NCBI GenBank assembly: GCA_964493505.1
Contig: CAZBNP010000007.1
Span: 124,001-188,000, forward strand
DNA length: 64,000 nt
Origin: Chryseosolibacter sp964493505
Lineage (GTDB): Bacteria; Bacteroidota; Bacteroidia; Cytophagales; Cyclobacteriaceae
Reading direction: 5' to 3'
Part shown: piece after piece, positions 27,548-36,398 of the stretch
Numbering within the stretch: the first letter of the stretch is position 1
Layout of the letters: every line of letters begins with the position of its first letter
Notes under the pieces: model-generated
The model's input: the letters and a program-made list of their open reading frames with translations, nothing else
Databases searched by the model: none
Told to the model about the DNA's origin: nothing
Translations under genes and position numbers: made by a program

Positions 27548-27895
27548 ATGAACCGAACATCCGGAATCCTCACATGTTTGTCACTCGTTATTCTTCTTTC
27601 AGCCTTTCAGATCATCAAGACAACGCTGCACATCACCGTCCGTGATGAGTTAGGCAACATTGTCGAAGGGGCTACGGTACAGCTGTTTGAAACGGAAGAC
27701 GACTACCTGAAAGAAGAGAATATTGTTCAGGAAGGAGCCACCGATAAACACGGGATCGTAAAATTCAAAAACCTGCAGGCCATCTCTTATTTCGTGATCA
27801 TCCGGAAGGATGACAAGGATAATTCCGGCGGCGGCGAACGCACCGCCGTGCTGGAAGCGAAAAGGATTAATAAGGTGACTATCGTAATCCAGTAA
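27548..27895 (+). CDS. small exported protein with carboxypeptidase-regulatory-like fold
   Basis: 115 residues. The signal peptide ends near SAF|Q (Q21). The rest resembles a single transthyretin-like beta-sandwich: LHITVRDELGNIVEGATVQLFET, then GATDKHGIVKFKNL and a closing VTIVIQ. Such domains (CarboxypepD_reg-like) commonly occur alone or in TonB-dependent receptors in this phylum. Function unknown; possibly a periplasmic or surface accessory. It is 65 bp after the giant PKD protein on the same strand and may be co-transcribed. Confidence 0.75.
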   Translation: MNRTSGILTCLSLVILLSAFQIIKTTLHITVRDELGNIVEGATVQLFETEDDYLKEENIVQEGATDKHGIVKFKNLQAISYFVIIRKDDKDNSGGGERTAVLEAKRINKVTIVIQ

Positions 27896-27899
27896 CCGA

Positions 27900-28061
27900 C
27901 TACCGACTACTAATCACCACCAGCCCGAACGCAATCACGACTATCCAGAATTTATAAACCGATAGCCCGGGAATAATCACAATGCCGAGTTCCATCAGTA
28001 CGGCCAGTAGCACGAGCACAACCGCAAGTGCTTTTAGAATTGATCTGGTTCTATTGCTCAT
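27900..28061 (-). CDS. 53-residue single/double-helix membrane protein
   Basis: ATG 28061 to TAG 27902-27900, overlapping the 3' end of the glutaminyl cyclase gene by 11 bp on the same strand. The sequence is MSNRTRSILKALAVVLVLLAV, a short turn (GIVIIPGLSVYKF), then WIVVIAFGLVVI and a charged end. It has a basic N-terminus and two hydrophobic helices with no cysteine. The coupling overlap and the hydrophobic pattern support a real gene; I do not recognise the family. Confidence 0.55.
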   Translation of the reverse strand: MSNRTRSILKALAVVLVLLAVLMELGIVIIPGLSVYKFWIVVIAFGLVVISSR

Positions 28062-28842
28062 CGTTTGATTGGTTTAATTGTAACACGTAGCACGACGACC
28101 AGAACTTCCCGGTTATAATCAGCAACTTTGTCGTCGGGTGATATGCTATACCGTTCAGCACGTCAGCGCCGGGATTCTCCATTTTGGCGTCGCGCACAAG
28201 CGGCGTCAGATCGAGGTAACCCACAACGCGGCCGTCGGACGGATCAATTTTCAGCACATGGTTTGTCTCCCACTGATTAGCCAGTACAAACCCCTCCATG
28301 AACTCCAGCTCGTTAAGCCTGGTAACCGGACCATTTTCATCCCACACCGCCACGGTCTTTACGGTCTCCAGCGTAGCCGTATCAAGATAAATTAATTTTT
28401 CCGTTCCATTGCTCATAATCAGGTTCGCACCATCATGCGTCAGCCCCCATCCTTCCGTTGAATACGTGAACTCCCTGATCTTTTCGAAGGTATTAAGGTC
28501 GTAAACAAAGCCAGTCTGGTCCTTCCAGGTGAGCTGATAGAGCTTATTGTTCAGGATTGTTATTCCCTCACCGAAATACTTCTCATCGAGAACGACCTTT
28601 TTATCCGGCTTTCCCGTCTTGATATCAATGATACCAACCCATGAGTTTTTTTGCCCCGTGCTCTCGTACAACTGACCGTTGTGGATCAGCAATCCCTGCG
28701 TCCATGCGGTGGGGTCGTGTTTCCAGCGCATCTTGAGCTTATAGGGTATTGGTGGGGTACTACCCGTATTGCCCTGATTTTCTCCACCGCATGCCGTCAT
28801 CATGGCTATCAGGATGAGGATAAGCATACCTAGTCTTGTCAT
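28051..28842 (-). CDS. glutaminyl-peptide cyclotransferase (plant/bacterial-type QC), lipoprotein
   Basis: 263 residues. The lipoprotein signal MTRLGMLILILIAMMTAC gives a lipid-anchored mature protein at Cys18. The beta-propeller body carries the family motifs KHDPTAWTQGLL, YESTGQ, EGITILNNKLYQLTWK, EGWGLTHDG, LNELEF and ANQWETNHVLKIDP, plus GADVLNGIA. The enzyme converts N-terminal Gln to pyroglutamate, releasing ammonia, in the periplasm. In Bacteroidota many exported proteins start with Gln after signal peptidase cleavage; several do in this window, making them its likely substrates. Confidence 0.9.
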   Translation of the reverse strand: MTRLGMLILILIAMMTACGGENQGNTGSTPPIPYKLKMRWKHDPTAWTQGLLIHNGQLYESTGQKNSWVGIIDIKTGKPDKKVVLDEKYFGEGITILNNKLYQLTWKDQTGFVYDLNTFEKIREFTYSTEGWGLTHDGANLIMSNGTEKLIYLDTATLETVKTVAVWDENGPVTRLNELEFMEGFVLANQWETNHVLKIDPSDGRVVGYLDLTPLVRDAKMENPGADVLNGIAYHPTTKLLIITGKFWSSCYVLQLNQSNDEQ

Positions 28843-28883
28843 TTTCCCGACACTATTTTTCTAAACTTGTCCGCCTTAACCTT

Positions 28884-28891
28884 TACTTTTG
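28884..28891 (+). promoter_or_regulatory. -7 box of the Sua5/TsaC gene promoter
   Basis: TACTTTTG is an exact TAnnTTTG box 7 bp before the ATG at 28899, implying a leaderless or very short leader. The nearest TTG (28867-28869) is only 14 bp upstream, shorter than usual, so the -33 element is unclear. Confidence 0.4.
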
Positions 28892-28898
28892 CCAGCGT

Positions 28899-29846
28899 AT
28901 GGCGGAGATCGGTAAAGATATAAATAAAGCGAGGCAACTCCTTGAAGACGGACAACTTGTCGCCATCCCCACGGAGACTGTCTACGGCCTTGCCGGCAAC
29001 GCATTGAACGAAAAGGCGGTTGCCGCAATATTTGAAGCGAAGAACAGGCCGGCATTCGATCCTCTCATTGTTCATGTCTCTTCACTGGAAAGCGTAGTTG
29101 CATTCGTCAAGGACATACCTCAAAAAGCGATAGCCCTGGCGGAGGCGTTCTGGCCCGGACCTCTGACATTACTGCTCGAAAAGAAAGCCATCATCCCCGA
29201 CCTCGTCACCGCGGGCCTCCCCACAGTCGGCATCCGGTGCCCCGACCACAGCCTCACCCGTGAGCTGCTCTCGGCCCTGACTTTTCCGCTGGCGGCCCCG
29301 AGCGCTAATCCCTTCGGCTATATCAGCCCCACCACACCGGCGCATGTGAATGCACAGCTCGGCAACCGCATTCCCTATATTCTCGATGGCGGCCCCTGTA
29401 CCGTTGGCATCGAGTCGACAATCATCGCCGTAGACAACGCCAGGGGCACTGTACTCAGACACGGTGGACTAAAGATTGAAGATATTGAAAGTGTGATCGG
29501 TAAAGTAAGTATGCAAACGTTTTCTGCTTCCAATCCGCAAGCACCCGGTCAACTGCAAAGTCACTATGCTCCACGAAAAAAACTGATCGCCGGCGACATC
29601 GCACAGATGCTGCGCGAGGAGCGTACAGAGAAGGTAGGGGTCCTCTCGTTTCAAAACGACTATGGCGTACCCATGCAGGTTGTACTCTCCCCTTCCGGGA
29701 GCCTGGAAGAAGCCGCGCGCAATTTCTTCTCCGCACTGCGCAAGCTTGACGAATCCGCCGCGGAGATAATTCTTGCTGAATACGCGCCCGAAACCGGTCT
29801 TGGAAGAGCGATCAACGACCGGATCAGACGAGCGGCCGGCAATTGA
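28899..29846 (+). CDS. L-threonylcarbamoyladenylate synthase (Sua5/TsaC)
   Basis: 315 residues from ATG 28899 (MAEIGKDINKARQLLEDG), chosen over an upstream ATG that would overlap the divergent QC gene. It has the Sua5/YciO/YrdC fold: AIPTETVYGLAGNA, KNRPAFDPLIVH, FWPGPLTLLLEK, VGIRCPDHS and PSANPFGYISPT. The Sua5 C-terminal domain follows (PGQLQSHYAPRK). It makes threonylcarbamoyl-AMP from threonine, bicarbonate and ATP for the tRNA t6A37 modification. The downstream 6-phosphofructokinase gene is 50 bp away on the same strand. Confidence 0.93.
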   Translation: MAEIGKDINKARQLLEDGQLVAIPTETVYGLAGNALNEKAVAAIFEAKNRPAFDPLIVHVSSLESVVAFVKDIPQKAIALAEAFWPGPLTLLLEKKAIIPDLVTAGLPTVGIRCPDHSLTRELLSALTFPLAAPSANPFGYISPTTPAHVNAQLGNRIPYILDGGPCTVGIESTIIAVDNARGTVLRHGGLKIEDIESVIGKVSMQTFSASNPQAPGQLQSHYAPRKKLIAGDIAQMLREERTEKVGVLSFQNDYGVPMQVVLSPSGSLEEAARNFFSALRKLDESAAEIILAEYAPETGLGRAINDRIRRAAGN

Positions 29847-29896
29847 GAGGCTCCATGCCTTTTGCCTGCACCCAAATTTGTCTTACATTTCCTTCT

Positions 29897-30988
29897 ATGA
29901 AAAAAGTGCTAATCCTTACCGGAGGTGGTGATTGTCCCGGGCTCAATGCCGTGATCAGGGGTGTGTTCAAGCGCGCCCGACTTGAGAAGACCTGGGAGGT
30001 GTTTGGAAGTATCGAAGCGTTTAACGGCGTGTTCGCCGATCCGCCGGAGCTGGTCAAGCTTACGTTAGCAAGGACGGGCGGAATCCACGTCAAGGGTGGA
30101 ACCATCCTCAAAACCACAAACAAGGGCAATCCCCTGAAGTTCCCGGTAAAGCAGGATGACGGATCTATCGCCACCGTCGATCGGTCTGATGAGCTCGCAA
30201 AACGCATCAAAGATCTCGCCTTCGATGCCGTGATAAACATAGGAGGAGACGGATCACAGAAGATATCAAAAGTGTTGTTCGACAAGGGCGTACCCATTAT
30301 CGGCGTGCCCAAGACGATCGACAATGACCTTTGCGCAACCGACGTGACCTTTGGTTTTCAGACGGCGGTACAAATCGCGACCGACAGCTTTGACAAGCTG
30401 GTAACCACCGCGGAGAGTCATCACCGCGTAATGATTATGGAAGTTATGGGGCGTGATGCGGGATGGATAGCACTGCATACTGCAATTGCGGGAGGTGCGG
30501 AAGTATGCCTGATACCGGAAATCCCCTACGACATCGAGAAAATATCACGACGTCTCAATCTGCGATACGAAAACGGCCGCGGATTCGCCAACGTGGTCAT
30601 TGCCGAAGGCGCCAAGCCGAAGAAAGGGACCGTCACCGCGAGAGCAGGCGAAGCGGGGTCGGAACACGTGCGTCTCGGTGGCGTAGCCTATGCATTATCG
30701 GAGCAGCTAAAAAACAAGGGATGCACAGCGGATATCCGCGAGACCGTACTCGGCCATGTTCAGCGCGGCGGCAGCCCCGTTGCGTACGACCGGGTACTGG
30801 CATCCGTGATGGGCGTCAAGGCTTTTGAGCTCGCGCTTGAAGGGCAGTTTGGCAAGATGGTCTCGTTTAAGAATAACTCCGTGACCGCGGTAACGCTGGA
30901 AGAAGCAACGCGCGAACCGCGGCTGGTTGATAAAGACTCTTACCTGGTGCAGGCCGCACGCGGCCTGGGCATCAGCTTCGGCGACTGA
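29897..30988 (+). CDS. pfkA: ATP-dependent 6-phosphofructokinase
   Basis: 363 residues from ATG 29897 (MKKVLILTGGGDCPGLNAVI). The signature GGDGS (116-120) is present, where Gly at the position equal to E. coli Gly104 favours ATP. PKTIDND (138-144) has Lys139 at the position where typical ATP enzymes have Gly (PGTIDND). MEVMGRDAGWIA and LGHVQRGGSP are conserved. It phosphorylates fructose 6-phosphate in glycolysis. The mixed G/K pair matches the long, group-III PFK type, so ATP use is likely but not certain. pgk follows 121 bp downstream. Confidence 0.92.
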   Translation: MKKVLILTGGGDCPGLNAVIRGVFKRARLEKTWEVFGSIEAFNGVFADPPELVKLTLARTGGIHVKGGTILKTTNKGNPLKFPVKQDDGSIATVDRSDELAKRIKDLAFDAVINIGGDGSQKISKVLFDKGVPIIGVPKTIDNDLCATDVTFGFQTAVQIATDSFDKLVTTAESHHRVMIMEVMGRDAGWIALHTAIAGGAEVCLIPEIPYDIEKISRRLNLRYENGRGFANVVIAEGAKPKKGTVTARAGEAGSEHVRLGGVAYALSEQLKNKGCTADIRETVLGHVQRGGSPVAYDRVLASVMGVKAFELALEGQFGKMVSFKNNSVTAVTLEEATREPRLVDKDSYLVQAARGLGISFGD

Positions 30989-31109
30989 CAGTACCCGAAA
31001 AACAACCGAATGCTGTCCGTCGTTCAGATGATTTACTAAATTCGCCACCATCAGGCAAAACGCTTCCGCGGCAGCGATGTTGCGCATACACTCAACCAGA
31101 CAACCCGAC

Positions 31110-32297
31110 ATGAAAACGATCAACGACTTCAACTTCAAAGGAAAGAAAGCGCTTATCAGAGTAGATTTCAACGTACCGCTGGATAAGGCTTTCAACGTTG
31201 CAGACGATAATCGTATTCGCGCTACCATTCCCACCCTCGAAAAAATACTGGCAGACGGCGGAAGTTGTATCCTGATGTCGCACCTCGGTCGCCCGAAAAC
31301 AGGTCCGGAAGAAAAGTACTCGCTCAAACACACCGTAAAGCGCCTGGAAGAATTGCTCGGAAGGCCTGTGCAGTTTGCGTCAGATTGCATCGGTGAAGAG
31401 GCTGTCGCGAAAGCGGAAAACCTCAAGCCGGGAGAAGTGCTGTTACTTGAGAATCTCCGATTTTACAAGGAGGAAGAAAAAGGTGATCCGGCTTTCGCCG
31501 AAAATCTCGCTTCCTTCGGCGATATTTATGTCAACGATGCATTTGGTACCGCGCATCGCGCACATGCGTCTACCACGGTTGCAGCCCGCTACTTCACAGA
31601 GAAGTGCGCCGGCCTCGTAATGGCAGCGGAACTCGCCAACGCACGCAAGGTACTCGAAACCGCCGAGTCGCCGTTCACCGCGATTATGGGAGGTGCCAAG
31701 ATCTCCGACAAGATCCTCATCATTGAAAAACTCCTCGATAAAGTAGATCACCTCATCATCGGAGGCGGAATGGCCTATACTTTCTTCAAAGCACTCGGCG
31801 GCCATATCGGCAACTCGCTGGTCGAAGAAGACAAGCTTGATCTGGCAAAAAATCTTATCCGGAAAGCAAAAGAGAAAAACGTCGAACTTCACCTCCCGAT
31901 CGACTCTGTTATCGCAGATAAGTTCGACGCAGAGGCCAACACTGAAATCGCCAACAACAACGCTATCAAAGACGGATGGATGGGCCTGGATATCGGACCG
32001 CAGGCGCAAACAATATTCGCGCAGGTAATCTCGGGATCAAAAACTATCCTGTGGAACGGACCTATGGGTGTCTTCGAGATGGAGAAGTTCGCGGAAGGAA
32101 CAAAGAAAGTAGCAGAGGCAGTAGTTGAGGCAACTGGAAACGGTGGTTTTTCACTGATCGGCGGCGGCGATTCCGCCGCTGCCGTTGCAAAATTCGGCTT
32201 CGACGATGATGTAAGTTACGTATCTACGGGAGGAGGAGCCTTGCTTGAATACTTCGAAGGAAAAATATTGCCGGGAGTTCAGGCGCTTGAAGCGTAG
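31110..32297 (+). CDS. pgk: phosphoglycerate kinase
   Basis: 395 residues from ATG 31110 (MKTINDFNFKGKKALIRVDFNVPLD). Conserved sites include RVDFNVP, SHLGRPK, ENLRFYKEEE, the HR...AHAST loop, GGAKISDKI, and GFSLIGGGDSAAAV at the nucleotide end. It makes ATP from 1,3-bisphosphoglycerate in glycolysis, or the reverse in gluconeogenesis. With pfkA 121 bp upstream it forms a small glycolytic pair. Confidence 0.97.
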   Translation: MKTINDFNFKGKKALIRVDFNVPLDKAFNVADDNRIRATIPTLEKILADGGSCILMSHLGRPKTGPEEKYSLKHTVKRLEELLGRPVQFASDCIGEEAVAKAENLKPGEVLLLENLRFYKEEEKGDPAFAENLASFGDIYVNDAFGTAHRAHASTTVAARYFTEKCAGLVMAAELANARKVLETAESPFTAIMGGAKISDKILIIEKLLDKVDHLIIGGGMAYTFFKALGGHIGNSLVEEDKLDLAKNLIRKAKEKNVELHLPIDSVIADKFDAEANTEIANNNAIKDGWMGLDIGPQAQTIFAQVISGSKTILWNGPMGVFEMEKFAEGTKKVAEAVVEATGNGGFSLIGGGDSAAAVAKFGFDDDVSYVSTGGGALLEYFEGKILPGVQALEA

Positions 32298-32480
32298 CCG
32301 GGTCATAATATACCCCGTGCGGAATTATCACACATCACCATACACGCCGACCTTTCGGTCAAGTGTCACTTAAAGGCGATTTCACGCTTTTTATCGACGT
32401 CAGGTTACAATCGATGGAATATGGCACAGCCTTTCACACAGTGTGTGTAAGACAATCATGTCCAACTAAACTGAACAACG

Positions 32481-33149
32481 ATGAAAAAGCAAAGAAATGT
32501 GAGCTTGCTGGTTTGTGTGCTGGCGATTTTAACGTTCTCACTAACCGAAGCGCAGGCACAATACGCCAGAGCAGGGATTAAAGGTGGACTCAATCTGAGC
32601 AATCTATACGTAGACCAGCCGAACGATGACAGGGCACGTCTCGGATGGCACGCGGGATTTTACGGTCAGCTTTTCGCAAGCGAGGTTTTCGCTATTCAAC
32701 CAGAGGTCAATTTCTCAACGAAAGGAACCGGCGTTACCCGGATCGGCAGCAACAGCGCGGAATACAAAACCAATTTCAATTTGAGCTATATCGACATTCC
32801 CGTACTGGCGGTATTCAAGTTGGGCGACTTTGCGGAAATCCATGCGGGTGCTTACTGGGCTTACCTGCTCGGTGCCAAAATCCGAAACAGGGATAATGAT
32901 CCAATGAATGAGTTCATTTCGGTAGACCGCGACAATTTCGACGATTGGGATTACGGTCTCGTTGGAGGTATCGGCTTCAACGTTGGCCCCGGTGTGCAGC
33001 TCGGTGCGCGCTATAACTACGGCCTGAACAAGATAGCAAAATCGACCGCCGCGCGCGTATTATTCGGAAGTTCCAAGAACCAGGTGGCGCAGTTGTACCT
33101 CGCATTCAATCTGAACGCAAGGACAGCCGAAAGAACCTCCGGTTACTGA
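32481..33149 (+). CDS. outer-membrane beta-barrel (porin family) protein
   Basis: 222 residues. The signal peptide ends AQA|Q (Q27). The mature protein alternates hydrophobic strands and opens with ARAGIKGGLNLSNLYV, a motif common in the Bacteroidota PorT/OMP_b-brl_2 group. GFNVGPGVQLGARYNYGLNKI and a C-terminal strand ending LYLAFNLNA follow. It is a probable eight-stranded barrel of unknown function. A strong inverted-repeat terminator follows 15 bp after the stop. Confidence 0.85.
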   Translation: MKKQRNVSLLVCVLAILTFSLTEAQAQYARAGIKGGLNLSNLYVDQPNDDRARLGWHAGFYGQLFASEVFAIQPEVNFSTKGTGVTRIGSNSAEYKTNFNLSYIDIPVLAVFKLGDFAEIHAGAYWAYLLGAKIRNRDNDPMNEFISVDRDNFDDWDYGLVGGIGFNVGPGVQLGARYNYGLNKIAKSTAARVLFGSSKNQVAQLYLAFNLNARTAERTSGY

Positions 33150-33164
33150 GGGTCAAAATCATCC

Positions 33165-33206
33165 AAAACAAAAGAACCTGGTCAATAAGCCAGGTTCTTT
33201 TGTTTT
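33165..33206. terminator. bidirectional terminator, 17 bp stem
   Basis: Perfect 17 bp arms (AAAACAAAAGAACCTGG and complement) around an 8 bp loop, with T-runs on both strands. It serves the outer-membrane barrel gene (+). On the minus strand it covers the last codons of the 65-residue gene at 33182-33379. Confidence 0.85.
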
Positions 33207-33379
33207 TCTAACATGGTACGCTGATCATACCGACGCGCACCTGAGCGTCGGAGCGGTCCTATCTCATCGAGATCATCCACTTCAATTTTGTGGAAGAGCA
33301 AACGAATCAAAAGATAGCTTACGGTCACAAACAGCACGTATGCTGCGACCAACGACAATACAATCAATAGAACTTCCAT
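33182..33379 (-). CDS. 65-residue membrane protein
   Basis: MEVLLIVLSLVAAYVLFVTVSYLL forms one or two membrane helices, followed by a charged C-terminus (KIEVDDLDEIGPLRRSG). The last ten codons lie inside the 17 bp stem of the bidirectional terminator, so the 3' end coincides with an RNA hairpin. Either the gene truly ends within its own terminator, or the frame is partly accidental. I do not recognise the family. Confidence 0.5.
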   Translation of the reverse strand: MEVLLIVLSLVAAYVLFVTVSYLLIRLLFHKIEVDDLDEIGPLRRSGARRYDQRTMLEKQKNLAY

Positions 33380-33618
33380 AATGCGTAATTTCTTCTATCA
33401 ATACGAAAATAATGCCATCCTTTACTATAACGACTGCCAATCGCCCGGGGTTCCTATTGGCCCACAGACATAGGAATTTATCCACACACATAGGAAGAAA
33501 TTCCACAGTCGGCGGAGAATGCACCCGTTTTTGCCGGTATCCGCGCCAAAACGGCCGTATTTCATCTGAAATATTTTTGGCATCAGTTTTTGAGTTGATG
33601 CGCCTTAAAAGGGAAACT

Positions 33619-33771
33619 ATGGGCGACTTATTGTATGTTATCGCAATTATACTCATCATCGGATGGCTATTAGGTGCTTTTGTATTCAGTGTTGGAAGTA
33701 TTATCCACGTGCTCCTCGTTATTGCCGTGATCGCTATCCTGCTGAGACTTATTCGCGGAAAGAAAGTGTGA
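33619..33771 (+). CDS. lmo0937-like 50-residue membrane protein
   Basis: MGDLLYVIAIILIIGWLLGAF then a second helix (SVGSIIHVLLVIAVIAILL) and a basic end (RLIRGKKV). The length, WLLGxF motif and tail match the lmo0937 family of tiny membrane proteins, often stress-linked with unknown role. The upstream spacer contains two direct copies of a CCACA-ACATAGGAA-type sequence (33461-33500). The ATG at 33619 starts exactly at the hydrophobic run; longer upstream frames are not protein-like. Confidence 0.8.
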   Translation: MGDLLYVIAIILIIGWLLGAFVFSVGSIIHVLLVIAVIAILLRLIRGKKV

Positions 33772-33885
33772 GGGGGGGCCAGGTGCTGGATTCCGGGTGT
33801 TAGGTGCTGGGTTCAAGGAAAAAGACGATATTTGTAACCAGTATCAAATGCACTGTTTTCTTCATTTTCTGAAGGGGGGCTTTTC

Positions 33886-36393
33886 ATGGGTTACATCAAG
33901 CACAGTCTGAATCCGCGTTCTGTTATCCGCAAAATACTCGCTGCGTTCTTGTTGGCGCTTGTGGCTGTGGTGCTGGCGCAAAGTATCAGCAGGTTTTCGT
34001 TCAGGGAATTGCTTGGCACTGTTGAGGAGCTGTCTGTTCCGAATGAGAAGCTCACCTTGCTCAACAGCATCTTTCACGAGATCACTACGCTCGATCAAAT
34101 GCAGCGTGCCGAAGCCATCACAAAACCTACCAAGCCCTATACATCTTTTCTGAATCAATCGGCCAGACTAAACAAGTTGATCGATTCGCTCACACAACTG
34201 CCGTGGGATACTGGTCAGGTCAACCGGCTCGTGCAAATGAAAGACGTGCTGAACCAGCGAAACAAACTCTTCTTCTCCTACCTGAAAGTAAAAGCCGAAA
34301 TCCTAGACACACGTAAGTTCTCCGCTCAGCTGGATACGCTGGCTTCGATCCTGACCAACGACCAGATGACGGTCGACAGCAGCCTGATCACTACTCAGCG
34401 AAGAATCATCACAACGTACCTGCCAGACACCAACCGCATCACGAAGAAAGAGCACCGTTCTTTCTTCCGACAGCTGTTCAGCAAAAAAATAGAAGATGAG
34501 GAAACTGACACGCCAACGATCAAAGTAGAAGAGCACCTCAGTGTAAATGTCGACACGCTAGCCGTGGCCCGGCAAAACGAGGCACTTATGGATGTTGAGC
34601 GGATCATGCGGGAACTGGAAGCCGAACAGCACAATCAGCAAAAACGGCTTGAACGACAGGAACTCGATCTCATTCAGGCCAACAGCATGTTTATCAATCA
34701 GCTTCTCAATATCCTGCATGACGTTGAGAACGAAGAATTGTATCACATGCGGCAAACCAACGAGCACGCTGTTTCTGTCATGAACCAGAGTGTCGCCCGG
34801 ACAAATCTATTGCTGCTTTCGTTCGTGCTCGCAGCGGCATTCTTTGTCTATCTGATCTACATCGACGTAACACGGAGCAACTATTACAAGGCCCAACTCG
34901 AAGTCGCACGCGACAAAGCTGAAGAGCTCAGCCAGATAAAACAGCGCTTCCTCGCCAATATGAGCCATGAGATACGGACGCCTTTGCAATCCATCATCGG
35001 GTTCGCCGAACAGCTGAAGCACGATCCGACCAGTCAGACCGAAGCCATTGCGGCTATTCACAATTCATCGGAACATCTGTTATACATCGTCAACGAAGTG
35101 CTTGACTACAGCCGGATATCGTCAGGCAATTTTACATTCGAAGACGAACCATTCCGGCTGATGCCGTTGATCAAGGAAGTAGAGGCCGCCATGCGGATCC
35201 AGGCTCAGCAAAAGGGATTGAGCTTCATCCTCAACGTAGAGAAGGCATCGGCATTGACGCTGGTCGGCGACTCCTTCCGCCTGCGGCAGATACTGTACAA
35301 CCTGTTGGGTAATGCCATTAAATTCACCAGCAGCGGAGTGGTAAGACTTTCGGTAAGGACAAGTGAAGAAGACGACAAAGTTCGTTGCCAGTTTGAAGTA
35401 ACCGATACCGGTATCGGAATACATACCGAAGACCTTGAAAAGATCTTCAATCAATTCGAACAGGCGAGTTCTAACGTTGGACGACATTACGGTGGCACGG
35501 GGCTTGGACTCACAATTGTCAAATCATTGGTCGACGCACAAAAGGGCAAACTCGGCGTCACGAGCAAGCCGGGTCACGGCACAACTTTCGAAGTCGAGCT
35601 GAATTTTGAAAAAGCATCGGATACACAGAGCGATGCAAACGAAACATTGTCAGACGCGACAGTCGCCGCATTTGATGGCAACGTGATTGTCGTAGATGAC
35701 GATCCATTGATCCTTCGTTTGTGCTCGCTTATCCTGAGAAAAAATAACATCGAACACATCACCTTCGACAATCCGCTCGAATGCCTGGCGGCTCCCGGCG
35801 CGAAAAACACTTCACATATCTTCCTCGACATCAGGATGCCCGCTATGAGCGGGATCGAATTATGCGAGGAGCTGCGCAAGCGATACCCGGACCGTGTGAA
35901 GTTTATCGCACTTACCGCCCATGTGCTGGCAGAAGAACGCGAGAGCATCCTGGAACAAGGCTTCGACGCCATCCTGTCTAAGCCATTCCACGCAGCAGAC
36001 CTCCTCGGCATCCTGCAAATATCCGCTTTCGAACCTTCCGCCACGGTGACGCCAAACCTAACGGCTCTGCGGCAGATGACGCTAAACGATGAATCGTTAT
36101 TTCAGTCGGTCGTTGCGCAGTTCATTGAAGAGACGATGGGCGATATACAGACGTTGAGGAAGGCGACACCGAAACGCGATGTCAAGGCGATCAGAGAAGT
36201 GGTACACCGTTTGGCAGGCCGGCTGTCGCAGATCGGTATCGCGGATCTGGGCAGTCGCTTTAGCGCGATCGAAACCTCGATCGCTTCAGGATCTGTGATG
36301 GAGGCGTTTGAAGAAGATCTTATGGACACGCTCGAAGACCTCGCGGAGCTTGTAACGCAAATGCGACTGGTGTCGCTTGAGCACCTGAACTGA
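33886..36393 (+). CDS. hybrid sensor histidine kinase with receiver and HPt domains
   Basis: 835 residues. TM1 is ~17-40, then a ~260-residue helical extracytoplasmic region, TM2 (~308-330), a HisKA domain with His361 (FLANMSHEIRTPLQ), HATPase_c (NLLGNAIKFT, DTGIGI, GGTGLGLTIV), a receiver with Asp648 (IFLDIRMPAM) and the K of LSKPF, and an HPt domain with His774 (VHRLAGRLSQIG). The full His-Asp-His relay in one chain implies transfer to a separate regulator. The NtrC-type activator at 36399-37751 converges on its 3' end (5 bp apart) and is a natural candidate, although HPt proteins usually feed a separate receiver and this link is inferred only from position. Confidence 0.93.
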   Translation: MGYIKHSLNPRSVIRKILAAFLLALVAVVLAQSISRFSFRELLGTVEELSVPNEKLTLLNSIFHEITTLDQMQRAEAITKPTKPYTSFLNQSARLNKLIDSLTQLPWDTGQVNRLVQMKDVLNQRNKLFFSYLKVKAEILDTRKFSAQLDTLASILTNDQMTVDSSLITTQRRIITTYLPDTNRITKKEHRSFFRQLFSKKIEDEETDTPTIKVEEHLSVNVDTLAVARQNEALMDVERIMRELEAEQHNQQKRLERQELDLIQANSMFINQLLNILHDVENEELYHMRQTNEHAVSVMNQSVARTNLLLLSFVLAAAFFVYLIYIDVTRSNYYKAQLEVARDKAEELSQIKQRFLANMSHEIRTPLQSIIGFAEQLKHDPTSQTEAIAAIHNSSEHLLYIVNEVLDYSRISSGNFTFEDEPFRLMPLIKEVEAAMRIQAQQKGLSFILNVEKASALTLVGDSFRLRQILYNLLGNAIKFTSSGVVRLSVRTSEEDDKVRCQFEVTDTGIGIHTEDLEKIFNQFEQASSNVGRHYGGTGLGLTIVKSLVDAQKGKLGVTSKPGHGTTFEVELNFEKASDTQSDANETLSDATVAAFDGNVIVVDDDPLILRLCSLILRKNNIEHITFDNPLECLAAPGAKNTSHIFLDIRMPAMSGIELCEELRKRYPDRVKFIALTAHVLAEERESILEQGFDAILSKPFHAADLLGILQISAFEPSATVTPNLTALRQMTLNDESLFQSVVAQFIEETMGDIQTLRKATPKRDVKAIREVVHRLAGRLSQIGIADLGSRFSAIETSIASGSVMEAFEEDLMDTLEDLAELVTQMRLVSLEHLN

Positions 36394-36398
36394 TTCAC

